Of a DNA stretch of 40,624 bases, positions 18,086 to 26,302 are shown piece by piece. Numbering within the stretch: position 1 is the first letter of the stretch; the number at the start of each line of letters is the position of its first letter. The position numbers and the translations under genes are program-made. The notes under the pieces were generated by a model, which saw only the letters and a program-made list of their open reading frames with translations, was not told the origin of the DNA and did not search any database. Source of the stretch: Pseudomonadota bacterium. Lineage in GTDB: Bacteria; Desulfobacterota; Desulfobulbia; Desulfobulbales; Desulfocapsaceae. Where the stretch lies: assembly GCA_018820855.1 (NCBI GenBank), contig JAHJNL010000039.1:1-40624 (forward strand), read 5' to 3'.

Positions 18086-19473
18086 GCCATAGACTCCTGG
18101 TATTTCTCACGGAACATCTTAAAATAATTTGAAAAAATTATTATCCAGATCATGAACTGTAAGAAAACAGAGCTGACATCATAACCGAGATAGAGCGCAG
18201 CACTCATTGCTGCTGTAACAGGATACTGTTGCAGCACTCCAGGCAGCAGCGGTTCCAGGTATATCAAGAGGACGGTTGCAATAAGTAAAATAGCAACACT
18301 GGAAACTTTATTGCTGTCTCTGAATTTTTTATTTAATGCAGCGACACAAAGAAACAGAAAAGCTGCGGCCATACTCAAGACCTGCGGCAGAATGGTGAGA
18401 TACTCCCTGAACGGCACACTCTTGGCGGAAAAAATCGGCTGTACTGCAATATTACCAAGCGTCAGATCGACATGATGAGCGACTATCAGCACCCCACCGT
18501 GATCAGGGTTTTTCCGATCCGCAGTCTGCTGCAACGACCATTCAGCCGGTTCTTCTTCTCCCTGCGGCCACACTTTCATATAATAGTGGGTCTTAAGGGG
18601 GAAGGTCTTCACCCGGGAGCGAAACAGATAGGTTTTGCCGACTTCCAATACATATGGCAGGGCAACGGAAAGATCGTTGCTGGGCCTTGTGTTGATGGCA
18701 AAACCACCCGGCCCGCTTTTGGGGAAAGTATACCAGTGGATGGCTCCAACCGGAAACCAGCCACAATGAGGCTGACCGCAATCTATCGGTGAATCGGTAT
18801 GTCCGTTCCAGTGCAGGATCAAGCCGAGACCGGGTCTGACACTTTCCGGGGAATCATAGGCAGAAGAATCTACACCGTTCAGGGTAACAGGAACAAGAAT
18901 CTCATAACTTGACCAGGCCTCATCACCGAGGGCCAGAGCGCGGTCATAGCCAACAGAATCCGGTGCTGTGCGGATACCGAATTTGGTCATTTCCCACATT
19001 CCGTCAACCACCTGGACAGCATTCTGGATGCTGTCCACCTCTGCCCATTCCACCCTGTACGGCAGAGGCCATGGCCCACTCTGATAGTCAACGGTCACAT
19101 GCCGGACATCCCTGCTCTTGTCTTTCAGGATCCTGGTAATGTTAATGCTGTTGTTTCCGAACTGCAACGCATGGGCATCAATTTCAACGTTAAAATCTCC
19201 GGGAGCAGATAACCGCCTGGAATCCGGGCCGATATGCAGAGGTTGCTCCCCTCCCTCATTTACACTGAAAGACAAGGAAGACACCTGATCGTGGTTGTTG
19301 ATACGACCAAAAATATTCACCCGTGGCTGGGCCAGACCGGGAAAACCGAATTGCTGTTCTTCTCCGTACCATAACTGGATGGCTTCCGTTGCCTGAGTCT
19401 CAGGAATTGAAAAACAAATAAGGAAAACAAGGCAGGCAACACAACAGCATAGGAGGGTTCTCCCGCTCAGCAT
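18082..19473 (-). CDS. Exported protein with beta-rich domain and C-terminal membrane helices
   Basis: 463 residues. The N-terminus has a hydrophobic signal segment (LLCCCVACLVFLICF) with likely cleavage near TQATEA. A large beta-rich outside region follows, with tryptophan- and glycine-rich stretches such as EWAEVDSIQNAVQVVDGMWE and LILHWNGHTDSP, reminiscent of concanavalin/LamG-like carbohydrate-binding domains (weak resemblance). The last 110 residues hold about three membrane helices. I start at ATG 19473, one base after the upstream stop (TGATATG). A longer in-frame start at 19659 would lie inside the upstream gene. It may display or process the polysaccharide at the inner membrane; no enzyme motif is seen. 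Confidence 0.72.
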   Translation of the reverse strand: MLSGRTLLCCCVACLVFLICFSIPETQATEAIQLWYGEEQQFGFPGLAQPRVNIFGRINNHDQVSSLSFSVNEGGEQPLHIGPDSRRLSAPGDFNVEIDAHALQFGNNSINITRILKDKSRDVRHVTVDYQSGPWPLPYRVEWAEVDSIQNAVQVVDGMWEMTKFGIRTAPDSVGYDRALALGDEAWSSYEILVPVTLNGVDSSAYDSPESVRPGLGLILHWNGHTDSPIDCGQPHCGWFPVGAIHWYTFPKSGPGGFAINTRPSNDLSVALPYVLEVGKTYLFRSRVKTFPLKTHYYMKVWPQGEEEPAEWSLQQTADRKNPDHGGVLIVAHHVDLTLGNIAVQPIFSAKSVPFREYLTILPQVLSMAAAFLFLCVAALNKKFRDSNKVSSVAILLIATVLLIYLEPLLPGVLQQYPVTAAMSAALYLGYDVSSVFLQFMIWIIIFSNYFKMFREKYQESMA

Positions 19474-19474
19474 A

Positions 19475-20716
19475 TCAAACAACCTTCGGGAATGGTACCG
19501 GGATAATAAACCGACCGCCCCTATCACGATAGCTCTGCTGCTGCCGCAGGATCTCATCGGCCAGGTTCCAGGAAAGCAGGAGTACATAGTCCGGCTGCTC
19601 GGCAAGGAGTTTCTCCACAGGAAAAATGGGCAGACGATTCTCGCCCATGAACCTGCCATGCTTGACAGGATTTTTATCCACTATCCAGAGGAGATCATCG
19701 CGCCCAATTCCACAGAGATGAAGCAAGGTTGCTGCCTTGGCGGCAGCTCCGTAGGCAGCAACAGATTTCCCCTTCTTTCTCAAATCCGCCAACAATATTT
19801 TCAGGGCAGCACAGAGCTTTTTTATCTTGTCGACAAAATCAAGATAGGAGTCAATATCTGACAGTCCCCTCTCTTCTTCGACTTGCAAAAGATCCATAAC
19901 CGCAGGGGAACAGTTTTCATCTTTATTGATGAACAGACGCAGCGAGCCACCCTGGACATCCTGGTGCTGCACATCATTGATGAAAAGCCCATGACGGCGA
20001 AACAGAGTATCAAGGGCTTTGAGGGAAAAGTAGCAATAATGTTGGTGGTAAATGGTATCAAATTCTCCTTGACCGAGAAGATCACCAACCCAGGGAACCT
20101 CAACGGTCATCAACCCGTCGTGCTTGAGGAGATGAGCAGATGCCCGTATGATTTCATTCGGTTCCGGGACGTGGGCAATAACGTTGTTTGCAATAATAAC
20201 ATCGGCATACCTGTTTTCCGCAGCAAGTTTCTCGGCCAACTGCACGGTAAAGAACTCTTTGATGACCGGAATGTTTTTTTTCTCCGCTTCACCAGCTGGT
20301 CCTTTTGCCGGGTCAACACCAAGAACGGGTATATTCTCACGGACAAAATTTATGAGCATATAGCCATCGTTACAGGCTATTTCAAGAACCATGCTCGAAG
20401 AATCAAGCAACTTGCGCTTTCCTATTTCACAGGCATAGTTGGCTGCATGACGGATATATGCCTCTGACACCGAGGAATAATAGGGGTAATCCTGCTGAAA
20501 AAGTATTTCAGGAGAAACTGTTTCGCGTATCTGCAGGAGATTGCAATCGGAACACCAGACAAGGTTCAGCGGCACAAGCAGTTCCGGTTCACTCAGCTGT
20601 TTTTCGTTCAGAAGACGATCAGCAATGGGGGGAGTACCAAGGGAGAAAATCGTTTGCAGCTGCTGGTTCCTGCAAGAGCGGCAGGCTGTTTCAATGATGT
20701 ACCCGTTTTCGCTCAT
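19475..20716 (-). CDS. C-methyltransferase-family SAM-dependent methyltransferase (copy 1)
   Basis: 413 residues with the full sugar C-methyltransferase plan. An N-terminal zinc-binding part has CRSC and [18 protein letters not shown] is a family hallmark. The SAM domain has [12 protein letters not shown] and [13 protein letters not shown]. The [13 protein letters not shown] segment is typical of the catalytic region, and a C-terminal domain has [14 protein letters not shown] and [12 protein letters not shown]. This copy is closer to the classical NovU/TylCIII proteins than copies 2 and 3. With the RfbF-like transferase and SDR enzyme just upstream it suggests synthesis of a C-branched deoxysugar. 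The stop is one base from the next start. Confidence 0.88.
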   Translation of the reverse strand: MSENGYIIETACRSCRNQQLQTIFSLGTPPIADRLLNEKQLSEPELLVPLNLVWCSDCNLLQIRETVSPEILFQQDYPYYSSVSEAYIRHAANYACEIGKRKLLDSSSMVLEIACNDGYMLINFVRENIPVLGVDPAKGPAGEAEKKNIPVIKEFFTVQLAEKLAAENRYADVIIANNVIAHVPEPNEIIRASAHLLKHDGLMTVEVPWVGDLLGQGEFDTIYHQHYCYFSLKALDTLFRRHGLFINDVQHQDVQGGSLRLFINKDENCSPAVMDLLQVEEERGLSDIDSYLDFVDKIKKLCAALKILLADLRKKGKSVAAYGAAAKAATLLHLCGIGRDDLLWIVDKNPVKHGRFMGENRLPIFPVEKLLAEQPDYVLLLSWNLADEILRQQQSYRDRGGRFIIPVPFPKVV

Positions 20717-20737
20717 GATCTCATAGAGAAAGAATGA

Positions 20738-21763
20738 TTATTTTATCCAACGCAGGTTTTTATCGAGCTGTCCGCTCCGCATAAGTTCTCGAAGATGAGC
20801 AATACGGTTATATTTCGGTCCTTCGAATTCTCCCTGTTTCAAACCAAGAGAGGTATAAAAGTTCAGCAGATCCCGGATAGACCGATCAACGGTCCATTCA
20901 GGAACAAATGATGGCACTATGGCAGCTATCTTCTCAGAGGACACCTTGTAACAACGTTTGTCCGGTCCTGCATCCGGAGCATATTCCACCTCGCAGTTTG
21001 GGACAATCTGACTGACGGATTCGGCGACCTGGCGAATCTGATAATTTTCAGCCGTATCTCCAACATTGAAGACCTGATTATGTACCAATGCAACCGGCAC
21101 ATTCAGGACCGCGATAAAAGCCCGACAGATGTCCGCGATGTGGACAAAAGGACGCCAGGGACTACCATCACTTTTGATCAAGACTTTCCCTGTGGTATAT
21201 GCCCAGGCGACAAGATTATTGACGACCAGGTCAAAACGAATCCGGGGGGAATAGCCATGAGCGGTGGCACACCTGAAAAAAATGGGACTGAAATGGTTAT
21301 CCCCCATTTTCGAGAGACGTTGTTCTGCCAGAATCTTCGAATGGGCATATGGGGTGACCGGGTTCATTGGGGAATTTTCATCGATCATATCTGGACCGGA
21401 AGCCCCGTAGATACTGCAAGAGGAAGCGAAAAGAAAGTATTTTACCCCTGCTTTTTTGGCCAGTTCCGCCAGCCGTACCGTGGCCAGGTAGTTTATCTCC
21501 ATGGTCAGCTGCGGATCGAGGTCGCCAAGTGGGTCGTTGGAAAGCCCAGCCAGATGAATTACTGCGTCACAACCTGCCACATCCCCGGCAGTGACATCCC
21601 GAATATCCTTGTGAAGCGAAGGTACCGGCACCGGTGCTTGGCCAAAGAGAGACGATTCATAGAGGTCGCTGTCAATCCCTTGGACCTGGTAGCCGTGTGC
21701 CGTGAGCATGGGAATCAAAAGAGAACCTATATATCCATTATGTCCAGTGACAAGGATTTTCAT
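20738..21763 (-). CDS. NAD-dependent nucleotide-sugar epimerase/dehydratase (extended SDR)
   Basis: 341 residues. N-terminal NAD-binding GHNGYIGSLL, acidic IDSDLYE at the end of the second strand, HLAGLSNDP, and catalytic SSCSIYGASG with TPYAHSK giving the YxxxK pair. These features identify an extended short-chain dehydrogenase acting on a nucleotide sugar. Sequence alone does not say whether it epimerises, reduces or dehydrates. The ATG overlaps the RfbF-like gene's stop (ATGA) and the C-methyltransferase follows 21 bases downstream, so the three enzymes probably act in succession. Confidence 0.87.
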   Translation of the reverse strand: MKILVTGHNGYIGSLLIPMLTAHGYQVQGIDSDLYESSLFGQAPVPVPSLHKDIRDVTAGDVAGCDAVIHLAGLSNDPLGDLDPQLTMEINYLATVRLAELAKKAGVKYFLFASSCSIYGASGPDMIDENSPMNPVTPYAHSKILAEQRLSKMGDNHFSPIFFRCATAHGYSPRIRFDLVVNNLVAWAYTTGKVLIKSDGSPWRPFVHIADICRAFIAVLNVPVALVHNQVFNVGDTAENYQIRQVAESVSQIVPNCEVEYAPDAGPDKRCYKVSSEKIAAIVPSFVPEWTVDRSIRDLLNFYTSLGLKQGEFEGPKYNRIAHLRELMRSGQLDKNLRWIK

Positions 21764-22536
21764 GATTGCAGCTCCGGTATCCAGAAGGCTGAACCGGAGT
21801 TCCAGAGCTTCTTCAGATATTCCCAGTCACCCACCGTATCCATACATTGCCACTCCCCTTCATGCTGCCAGGCCATAAGCTGATGATCGGTTATCAACCG
21901 GTTGATGGGTTCTGCCTCCCACTGTTCGTCGTCACTATGGATGTAATTGAGCGCTTCCGGCTCAAGAATGGCATAACCACTGTTGACCCATCGGTCTGTC
22001 ATACGTGGTTTTTCCTGGAAACCGGTAACCTCAGCGCCAGTCAGTTCCATAATGCCGAAACGTGACTTTGGATGTACGGCGGCAACAGTTGCCAAGCGTC
22101 CGTGGCTTTTATGAAAATCCATCATCCTATCAAGTTGCAAGTCGGAGAGCCCGTCACACCAGGCAAGAAAAAAAGGCTGTTCATCAAGAAAAGGACGAAT
22201 ACGTCTCAACCGTCCTCCCGTACGTGTATCCGGGCCGGTATCAACTAACTGAACACAGAGGGATGCGTTTTGAGAACAAAGGCTTATGCTCTGTGCTGAT
22301 TTTACTATTTGAACAGTTTTAGCAATAGGCTCCAGGTACTCCTGCAGCGCCGCAACAACCTGTTTTGACTGATAGCCGACGGCTATCACAATCTCGTCAA
22401 TTCCATACACCTGAAAATAATGTATGATATGACAAATAATGGGGATCCCGCCAATGGCAACCAGCGGTTTGGGCATATTTGTGCTTTCAGCGCACATACG
22501 ACGACCTTTTCCCCCGGCCAGGATCACAGCTTTCAT
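21760..22536 (-). CDS. RfbF-like sugar-1-phosphate nucleotidyltransferase
   Basis: 258 residues, matching the length of glucose-1-phosphate cytidylyltransferase. The N-terminal signature MKAVILAGGKGRRM with MPKPLVAIGG is the nucleotide-binding loop. LVDTGPDTRTGGRLRRI, RFGIMELTGAEVTGFQEKP and WQCMDTVGDWEYLKKLW align well with RfbF. The product would be CDP-glucose or a related nucleotide sugar. The usual YGDG metal site reads WCDGLSD here, keeping the Asp. The usual GTR of the loop is GRR, so the nucleotide preference is uncertain. It heads the sugar-modifying block of the operon. Confidence 0.85.
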   Translation of the reverse strand: MKAVILAGGKGRRMCAESTNMPKPLVAIGGIPIICHIIHYFQVYGIDEIVIAVGYQSKQVVAALQEYLEPIAKTVQIVKSAQSISLCSQNASLCVQLVDTGPDTRTGGRLRRIRPFLDEQPFFLAWCDGLSDLQLDRMMDFHKSHGRLATVAAVHPKSRFGIMELTGAEVTGFQEKPRMTDRWVNSGYAILEPEALNYIHSDDEQWEAEPINRLITDHQLMAWQHEGEWQCMDTVGDWEYLKKLWNSGSAFWIPELQS

Positions 22537-22574
22537 TCTCTATCCAGACAAACAAAATTCTTTGTTTTCATTGG

Positions 22575-23531
22575 TTAGTCCCCATTTCCTCTATGGGCCA
22601 TGTGCTTCCCGAAACGGATGAGCACACTCTCCATTCCGGGAAAAAAGACAAGCACCGGATCAGCAAGAAGCCTGGCCCAGTTTTGATGTATACCCAACCA
22701 TTTCAACACAGCTGTCTGGCAGGAAAATTTTTCTTGAACAGTAAGTTCTTTTATCCGACCGATACATTTAAAGTATTCTGCTAAAATTCGCCAGTGAGGA
22801 AAAACAAACCTGCCTTTGAGTTTCGGATCAAACCATTGTCCACGCATGTGGTGGGCGGGCATGGCACAGATAGATCGTTGCGGATGATCCCGACAGAGAA
22901 ACAGCGGCTCGGCCAGAAAGGCAAATTTTCCGTGCAGGCCAAGTTCTGCCCGCAGCGGCCGATCAGAAGCGATATAACTTCCGATAAGAGGTGTTTTTTC
23001 GAGGACATTCCTGCGTATCACTCCAAACACCTCATAGATATCCAGATCTGTGCGGATAAGAGCATTGAATCGTTCTGGGGCGCTATCAGAAGCAAGAGGG
23101 TAAGGATTTATGGAATCATGCCGGATGACTTTTCCTGTCTCGTTGATCACATTAACCTGAGAATGGCAGAGCACTGTATCGTTGTTCTTTTCAAGAAGTT
23201 CGACACATTTTTTCAGATATTCCGGACCGAGTTCATCATCATGGGCTGCCCATTTGAAGTATTTACCCTTTCCAGCATGAAAAACCCTGTTGAAATTTGC
23301 CGCAGCTCCAATGTTTTCCTGGTTACTGAGATACTGTACACGATTATCTCTTTCAGTAAATTTTCGGCAGATTGCAGGTGTCCCATCGCTTGATGCATTA
23401 TCACAGATGATGAGCTCAAAATCCGTAAAAGATTGGCAGAGAATAGACTCTATTGCATTATCGATAAAATTTGCGCCGTTATAGACGGGCATACCGATAG
23501 TCAGAAGAGGGGAGGCATCATATAAAGACAT
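22575..23531 (-). CDS. Family 2 glycosyltransferase
   Basis: About 318 residues. The GT-A fold is marked by LTIGMPVYNGANFIDNAIESI, DNASSDGT and the metal-binding AAHDDELGPEYL. No membrane helices are visible; it probably works at the cytoplasmic face of the membrane, adding a sugar to a lipid-linked glycan. I start at ATG 23531 (MSLYDASPLL). A longer frame to 23621 would overlap the upstream gene by 70 bases. It sits 21 bases after the preceding glycosyltransferase and 38 bases before the RfbF-like gene, so it is in the same operon. Confidence 0.87.
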   Translation of the reverse strand: MSLYDASPLLTIGMPVYNGANFIDNAIESILCQSFTDFELIICDNASSDGTPAICRKFTERDNRVQYLSNQENIGAAANFNRVFHAGKGKYFKWAAHDDELGPEYLKKCVELLEKNNDTVLCHSQVNVINETGKVIRHDSINPYPLASDSAPERFNALIRTDLDIYEVFGVIRRNVLEKTPLIGSYIASDRPLRAELGLHGKFAFLAEPLFLCRDHPQRSICAMPAHHMRGQWFDPKLKGRFVFPHWRILAEYFKCIGRIKELTVQEKFSCQTAVLKWLGIHQNWARLLADPVLVFFPGMESVLIRFGKHMAHRGNGD

Positions 23532-23551
23532 ATTAATATCGCACTGATTAT

Positions 23552-24562
23552 TCAGGCAAAAATGCCTTTTTTTACTGTTCCAGCCATTTTCTTCACTAGA
23601 TACTGAAATGAAACAACGCAAAAGGCAAGAGAGCTCAAAAAAGAATAGAGAAAATGCAGAGGAATTGTCTTCAAAAAAAAGAACAACCCCTTTTTTTTAT
23701 AGAAAAAAAGGAAGATATCTCTGTTTACTGCGAGAAACGATAAGAAGAACAGGAACGCTGCCGGCAAAAAGAGTGCGTTGACGAGAATGAAAGAAAAACA
23801 GAGCAGTGTCAGACAGCACAGAACAACAGAGAGCCTGCTCTTGCGGTTGATGTTCATGTCATTGTGCATTGTGCCATACTGGTAGATAAGTCTGCTCCAG
23901 GGAATAGCTCGTAGAAAGAAATCAGTATGGAGCATGGAAAACAGAGACCATGTTTTCAAATGGGTAACCTTAATGGTTTTATCGAGGAGAATGGTGCCAC
24001 CTGCCTGTTTCAAGCGATAACCCAGTTCGATATCTTCAATTGAAGGTTTCAGATACTCTTCGTTAAAGCCCTTCAGTTCAATAAACCGGCGTCTTAATAT
24101 AGCTCCGCAGCCAGTCCAGAATGTAAAAGCTTCGCTTCTGGAATGCTGATGGGTGTAATGGTGCAGCAGGTTCTTATACTGCGAAACAGTATTCTGAGCC
24201 GGCGGCTTATCATCATAAGAACCAAATACAGCATCCGGTGACGGTGTTACTGAAAAAGCTCTACCGACACTTAAGCAAATGTCTTCAGGAAGAAGTACGT
24301 CGGCATCCACAAACAGAAGAATGTCCCCGGATGCCTCTGCAACCCCTGCATTTCTGGCACGGCCAGGCCCCCCACAGACCGGAAGGCGAATTGTTTTAAG
24401 GTCTATGCCTTCAACATGTGGCAGTACCTGCCCCGTATCACCATCAACAACTATGATGATTTCCAATGGAGGAGGTGCACACTTCCCAATACTTTCAAGA
24501 CATTGCTGAAAAGGTGTATCTACTTTGTCAGTGGGAATTATAAGCGATATAGAACGATGCAT
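23552..24562 (-). CDS. Family 2 glycosyltransferase with C-terminal membrane segments
   Basis: About 336 residues. SLIIPTDKVD at the N-terminus, VVDGDTGQ, GGPGRARNAGV, the metal-binding FVDADVLLP and a later IEDIELGYRLKQAGG are the successive motifs of a processive-type GT2 domain. Two to three hydrophobic helices follow (LCCLTLLCFSFILVNALFL and neighbours). ATG 24562 is chosen; the frame is open to a TTG at 24628 without support. This is the first gene of the polysaccharide operon. It lies behind a conserved promoter-leader element that ends some 70 bases upstream. Confidence 0.87.
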   Translation of the reverse strand: MHRSISLIIPTDKVDTPFQQCLESIGKCAPPPLEIIIVVDGDTGQVLPHVEGIDLKTIRLPVCGGPGRARNAGVAEASGDILLFVDADVLLPEDICLSVGRAFSVTPSPDAVFGSYDDKPPAQNTVSQYKNLLHHYTHQHSRSEAFTFWTGCGAILRRRFIELKGFNEEYLKPSIEDIELGYRLKQAGGTILLDKTIKVTHLKTWSLFSMLHTDFFLRAIPWSRLIYQYGTMHNDMNINRKSRLSVVLCCLTLLCFSFILVNALFLPAAFLFFLSFLAVNRDIFLFFYKKKGLFFFLKTIPLHFLYSFLSSLAFCVVSFQYLVKKMAGTVKKGIFA

Positions 24563-24639
24563 TATGAGAACAAAATGAGAGTTAAGTGACAGGAAATCTC
24601 TTTGTCGGGCTAGCCTGCAGAAAGTCAAAAAACGTACTC

Positions 24640-24810
24640 TCAGCCAATGCTTAACATTACAAGCAATCCCGACCAGGTCTCTTTGTTACTCATCCCGGAA
24701 AAAAGCGGCGCCATCACACACGACCATCCCCAGTCACACCAGCAACCCTCCGACCAAAATATATGTTAACCCTACAATACGACAAATTAAAAGACAACAT
24801 TGAAAAATCG
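24640..24810 (-). promoter_or_regulatory. Conserved promoter-leader element, copy A
   Basis: On the minus strand TTGTCT (24797-24792) and TAGGGT (24774-24769) are 17 bases apart, inside a stretch nearly identical to copy B. A core (24671-24698; minus strand CCGGGATGAGTAACAAAGAG then TGGTC) starts 98 bases from the -10, matching the spacing in copies B and C. A GC-rich GGCGCCGC followed by six T precedes the core. It stands before the first gene of the polysaccharide operon. Role inferred: promoter plus regulatory leader RNA. Confidence 0.6.
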
Positions 24811-24931
24811 TTGCCTTTGAGCTGCCACAAATATAGTGTCCTTCTCTATTTCGTGCAGTTGTGACTTAGCCGAACACAGACCATGGATTATATGTTTTCT
24901 GCTTCCAAGGTACTGCATGTGACAGTGGCCT

Positions 24932-24954
24932 GTGGGAGCGGATTCATCCGCGAA
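24932..24954 (+). repeat. REP-like palindromic unit 1
   Basis: A GTGGGAGCGG...CCGCGAA unit of 23 bases, an imperfect palindrome like the REP elements of other proteobacteria. It faces unit 2 (25000-25022) in inverted orientation, 45 bases away, making a BIME-like pair. Confidence 0.65.
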
Positions 24955-24999
24955 AAATCCCTGGCCTGAAGCTGTAGTTGTAGTTCTTGCCACCCTCTG

Positions 25000-25022
25000 T
25001 TCGCGATTGAAACCGCTCCCAC
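25000..25022 (-). repeat. REP-like palindromic unit 2
   Basis: TTCGCGATTGAAACCGCTCC plus CAC on the plus strand, the reverse orientation of unit 1. It matches the unit at 31801-31823 at 22 of 23 positions by eye. Confidence 0.65.
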
Positions 25023-25326
25023 CTTTTCTCTCAATTGGTCTCTGCCAATTATCTTCACTAAGCAGAGTTCTCTGTCGTCTGAAGTATGACTTTGACAAAA
25101 AAATACCAACCAACCGATCTCTTCAGAAAAATATTGAGTGAAGATAGCGATGACCTCATCCACGGGATAATATAAAAAATACAGAAATGATTTCAGACAT
25201 ACCCACGACAGAAGAATCATTCTCACAAAAGCCTACTGATTTCAATAACGTAAGGAAAACATCCGGACGTAAGAAATTTTATAGTATTTCTTACAGAAAA
25301 AACAGTACCGGCATTGTCTGATTTAT

Positions 25327-25353
25327 GAAGTAATTTATTTTAGATATTACTTC
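25327..25353. repeat. GAAGTAAT inverted repeat
   Basis: Perfect 8-base arms GAAGTAAT/ATTACTTC with an 11-base AT-rich loop, about 140 bases before the exported-protein gene at 25495. The same arms occur in opposite order at 28234-28264. It could be an operator or a hairpin; no T-run follows. The rest of 24811-25494 holds the REP pair and no supported gene. Confidence 0.4.
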
Positions 25354-25494
25354 TGTAAAAGTCTGGATTTCGAAACGGATTTACGCTAAACTGGTAAGTA
25401 AAGGAAGAAAGAAAAGTATTAATATTTTTTCTAGAAGGCTATTGCAAAGCAATTAAAGAGAAAATTGCCTCCAATCCGCTAAGGATGAATTATT

Positions 25495-26082
25495 ATGTTA
25501 CCAACTAACAAGTTTGAACATATGCTCCTCGGAAAAGCACTTCTGCTTTTTGCAATAACTCACTTACACTTATTCTGCAGCTTGGCCGCTGCAGAGCCAA
25601 TAGCCCTTTTCAATGAGGATGAATCAGAAAAACTCAATTATCCGGAAGACGAATGGGTACTTGAAGTGACTCTCCATCAAAAAGACCTGGATGCTATACG
25701 AGACATTCAAGCCTACAGTGACGGAACTTCTTCCCCAGAGGAAAATATTCCGGGGCCAATTGTACACATCGTTGATCCGGAATCAGAAGGCGATATCTAT
25801 AAGTCATCCATTCCGTTACGACTCCTTATCTATCTGAAGAGTCGACTGGCACCAATTAATATTGAGACATTAACCGTCAAAGGAAAGCGCGGAATCTTCA
25901 CGTTAAATATCACAGATCGCATAAAATCATTCATGCGACTACCAGAGGGTGATGAAAACGCCGACTACGTTATTGATGCCAAAATTCCGAAATTAGGTAC
26001 AGGACGCTACCTGATCACCCTATCCTTAGCCGACATTGACGGTAACCAGGAAGAGCAGAAAGCATTTTTAGAAGTTAGATGA
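25495..26082 (+). CDS. Exported hypothetical protein
   Basis: 195 residues. The N-terminus has a signal peptide (about 1-33, hydrophobic LLLFAITHLHLFCSLAAA). The mature part is acidic and beta-rich (DEWVLEVTLHQKDLDAI, SSIPLRLLIYLKSR, YLITLSLADIDGNQEEQ), resembling an immunoglobulin-like fold, though I recognise no named family. AAGGA nine bases before the ATG supports the start. It stands alone on the plus strand, convergent with the subtilisin-like protease. Periplasmic or secreted; function unknown. Confidence 0.7.
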   Translation: MLPTNKFEHMLLGKALLLFAITHLHLFCSLAAAEPIALFNEDESEKLNYPEDEWVLEVTLHQKDLDAIRDIQAYSDGTSSPEENIPGPIVHIVDPESEGDIYKSSIPLRLLIYLKSRLAPINIETLTVKGKRGIFTLNITDRIKSFMRLPEGDENADYVIDAKIPKLGTGRYLITLSLADIDGNQEEQKAFLEVR

Positions 26083-26302
26083 CAGGGAGTCCGCATAACA
26101 AAAAACAGAACAGCTTTGTAGAGGTCACAGCAAAGAGCAATATCCTCCCGCCTGTTTGAGTCCTCCGGATCCTGTCGTCTATTCCGGCGACAACAGGTTC
26201 GTTTAGTGTTCAGCAACAGATAATCGAGGAGTGGGTCCTCTGAAAATGGCCCCCTCCCCGTCTCCCGGTAAAAACAGACAGGGTTCCTGCCCAAGGAACA
26301 AA

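Noticed and set aside
19474-19659. N-terminal extension of the exported protein
   Set aside because: It lies within the upstream methyltransferase, and the signal peptide starts at ATG 19473.
24787-25113. 108-codon minus-strand ORF
   Set aside because: It runs straight through the inverted pair of REP-like units and the leader promoter A, and the translation has no protein-like pattern.
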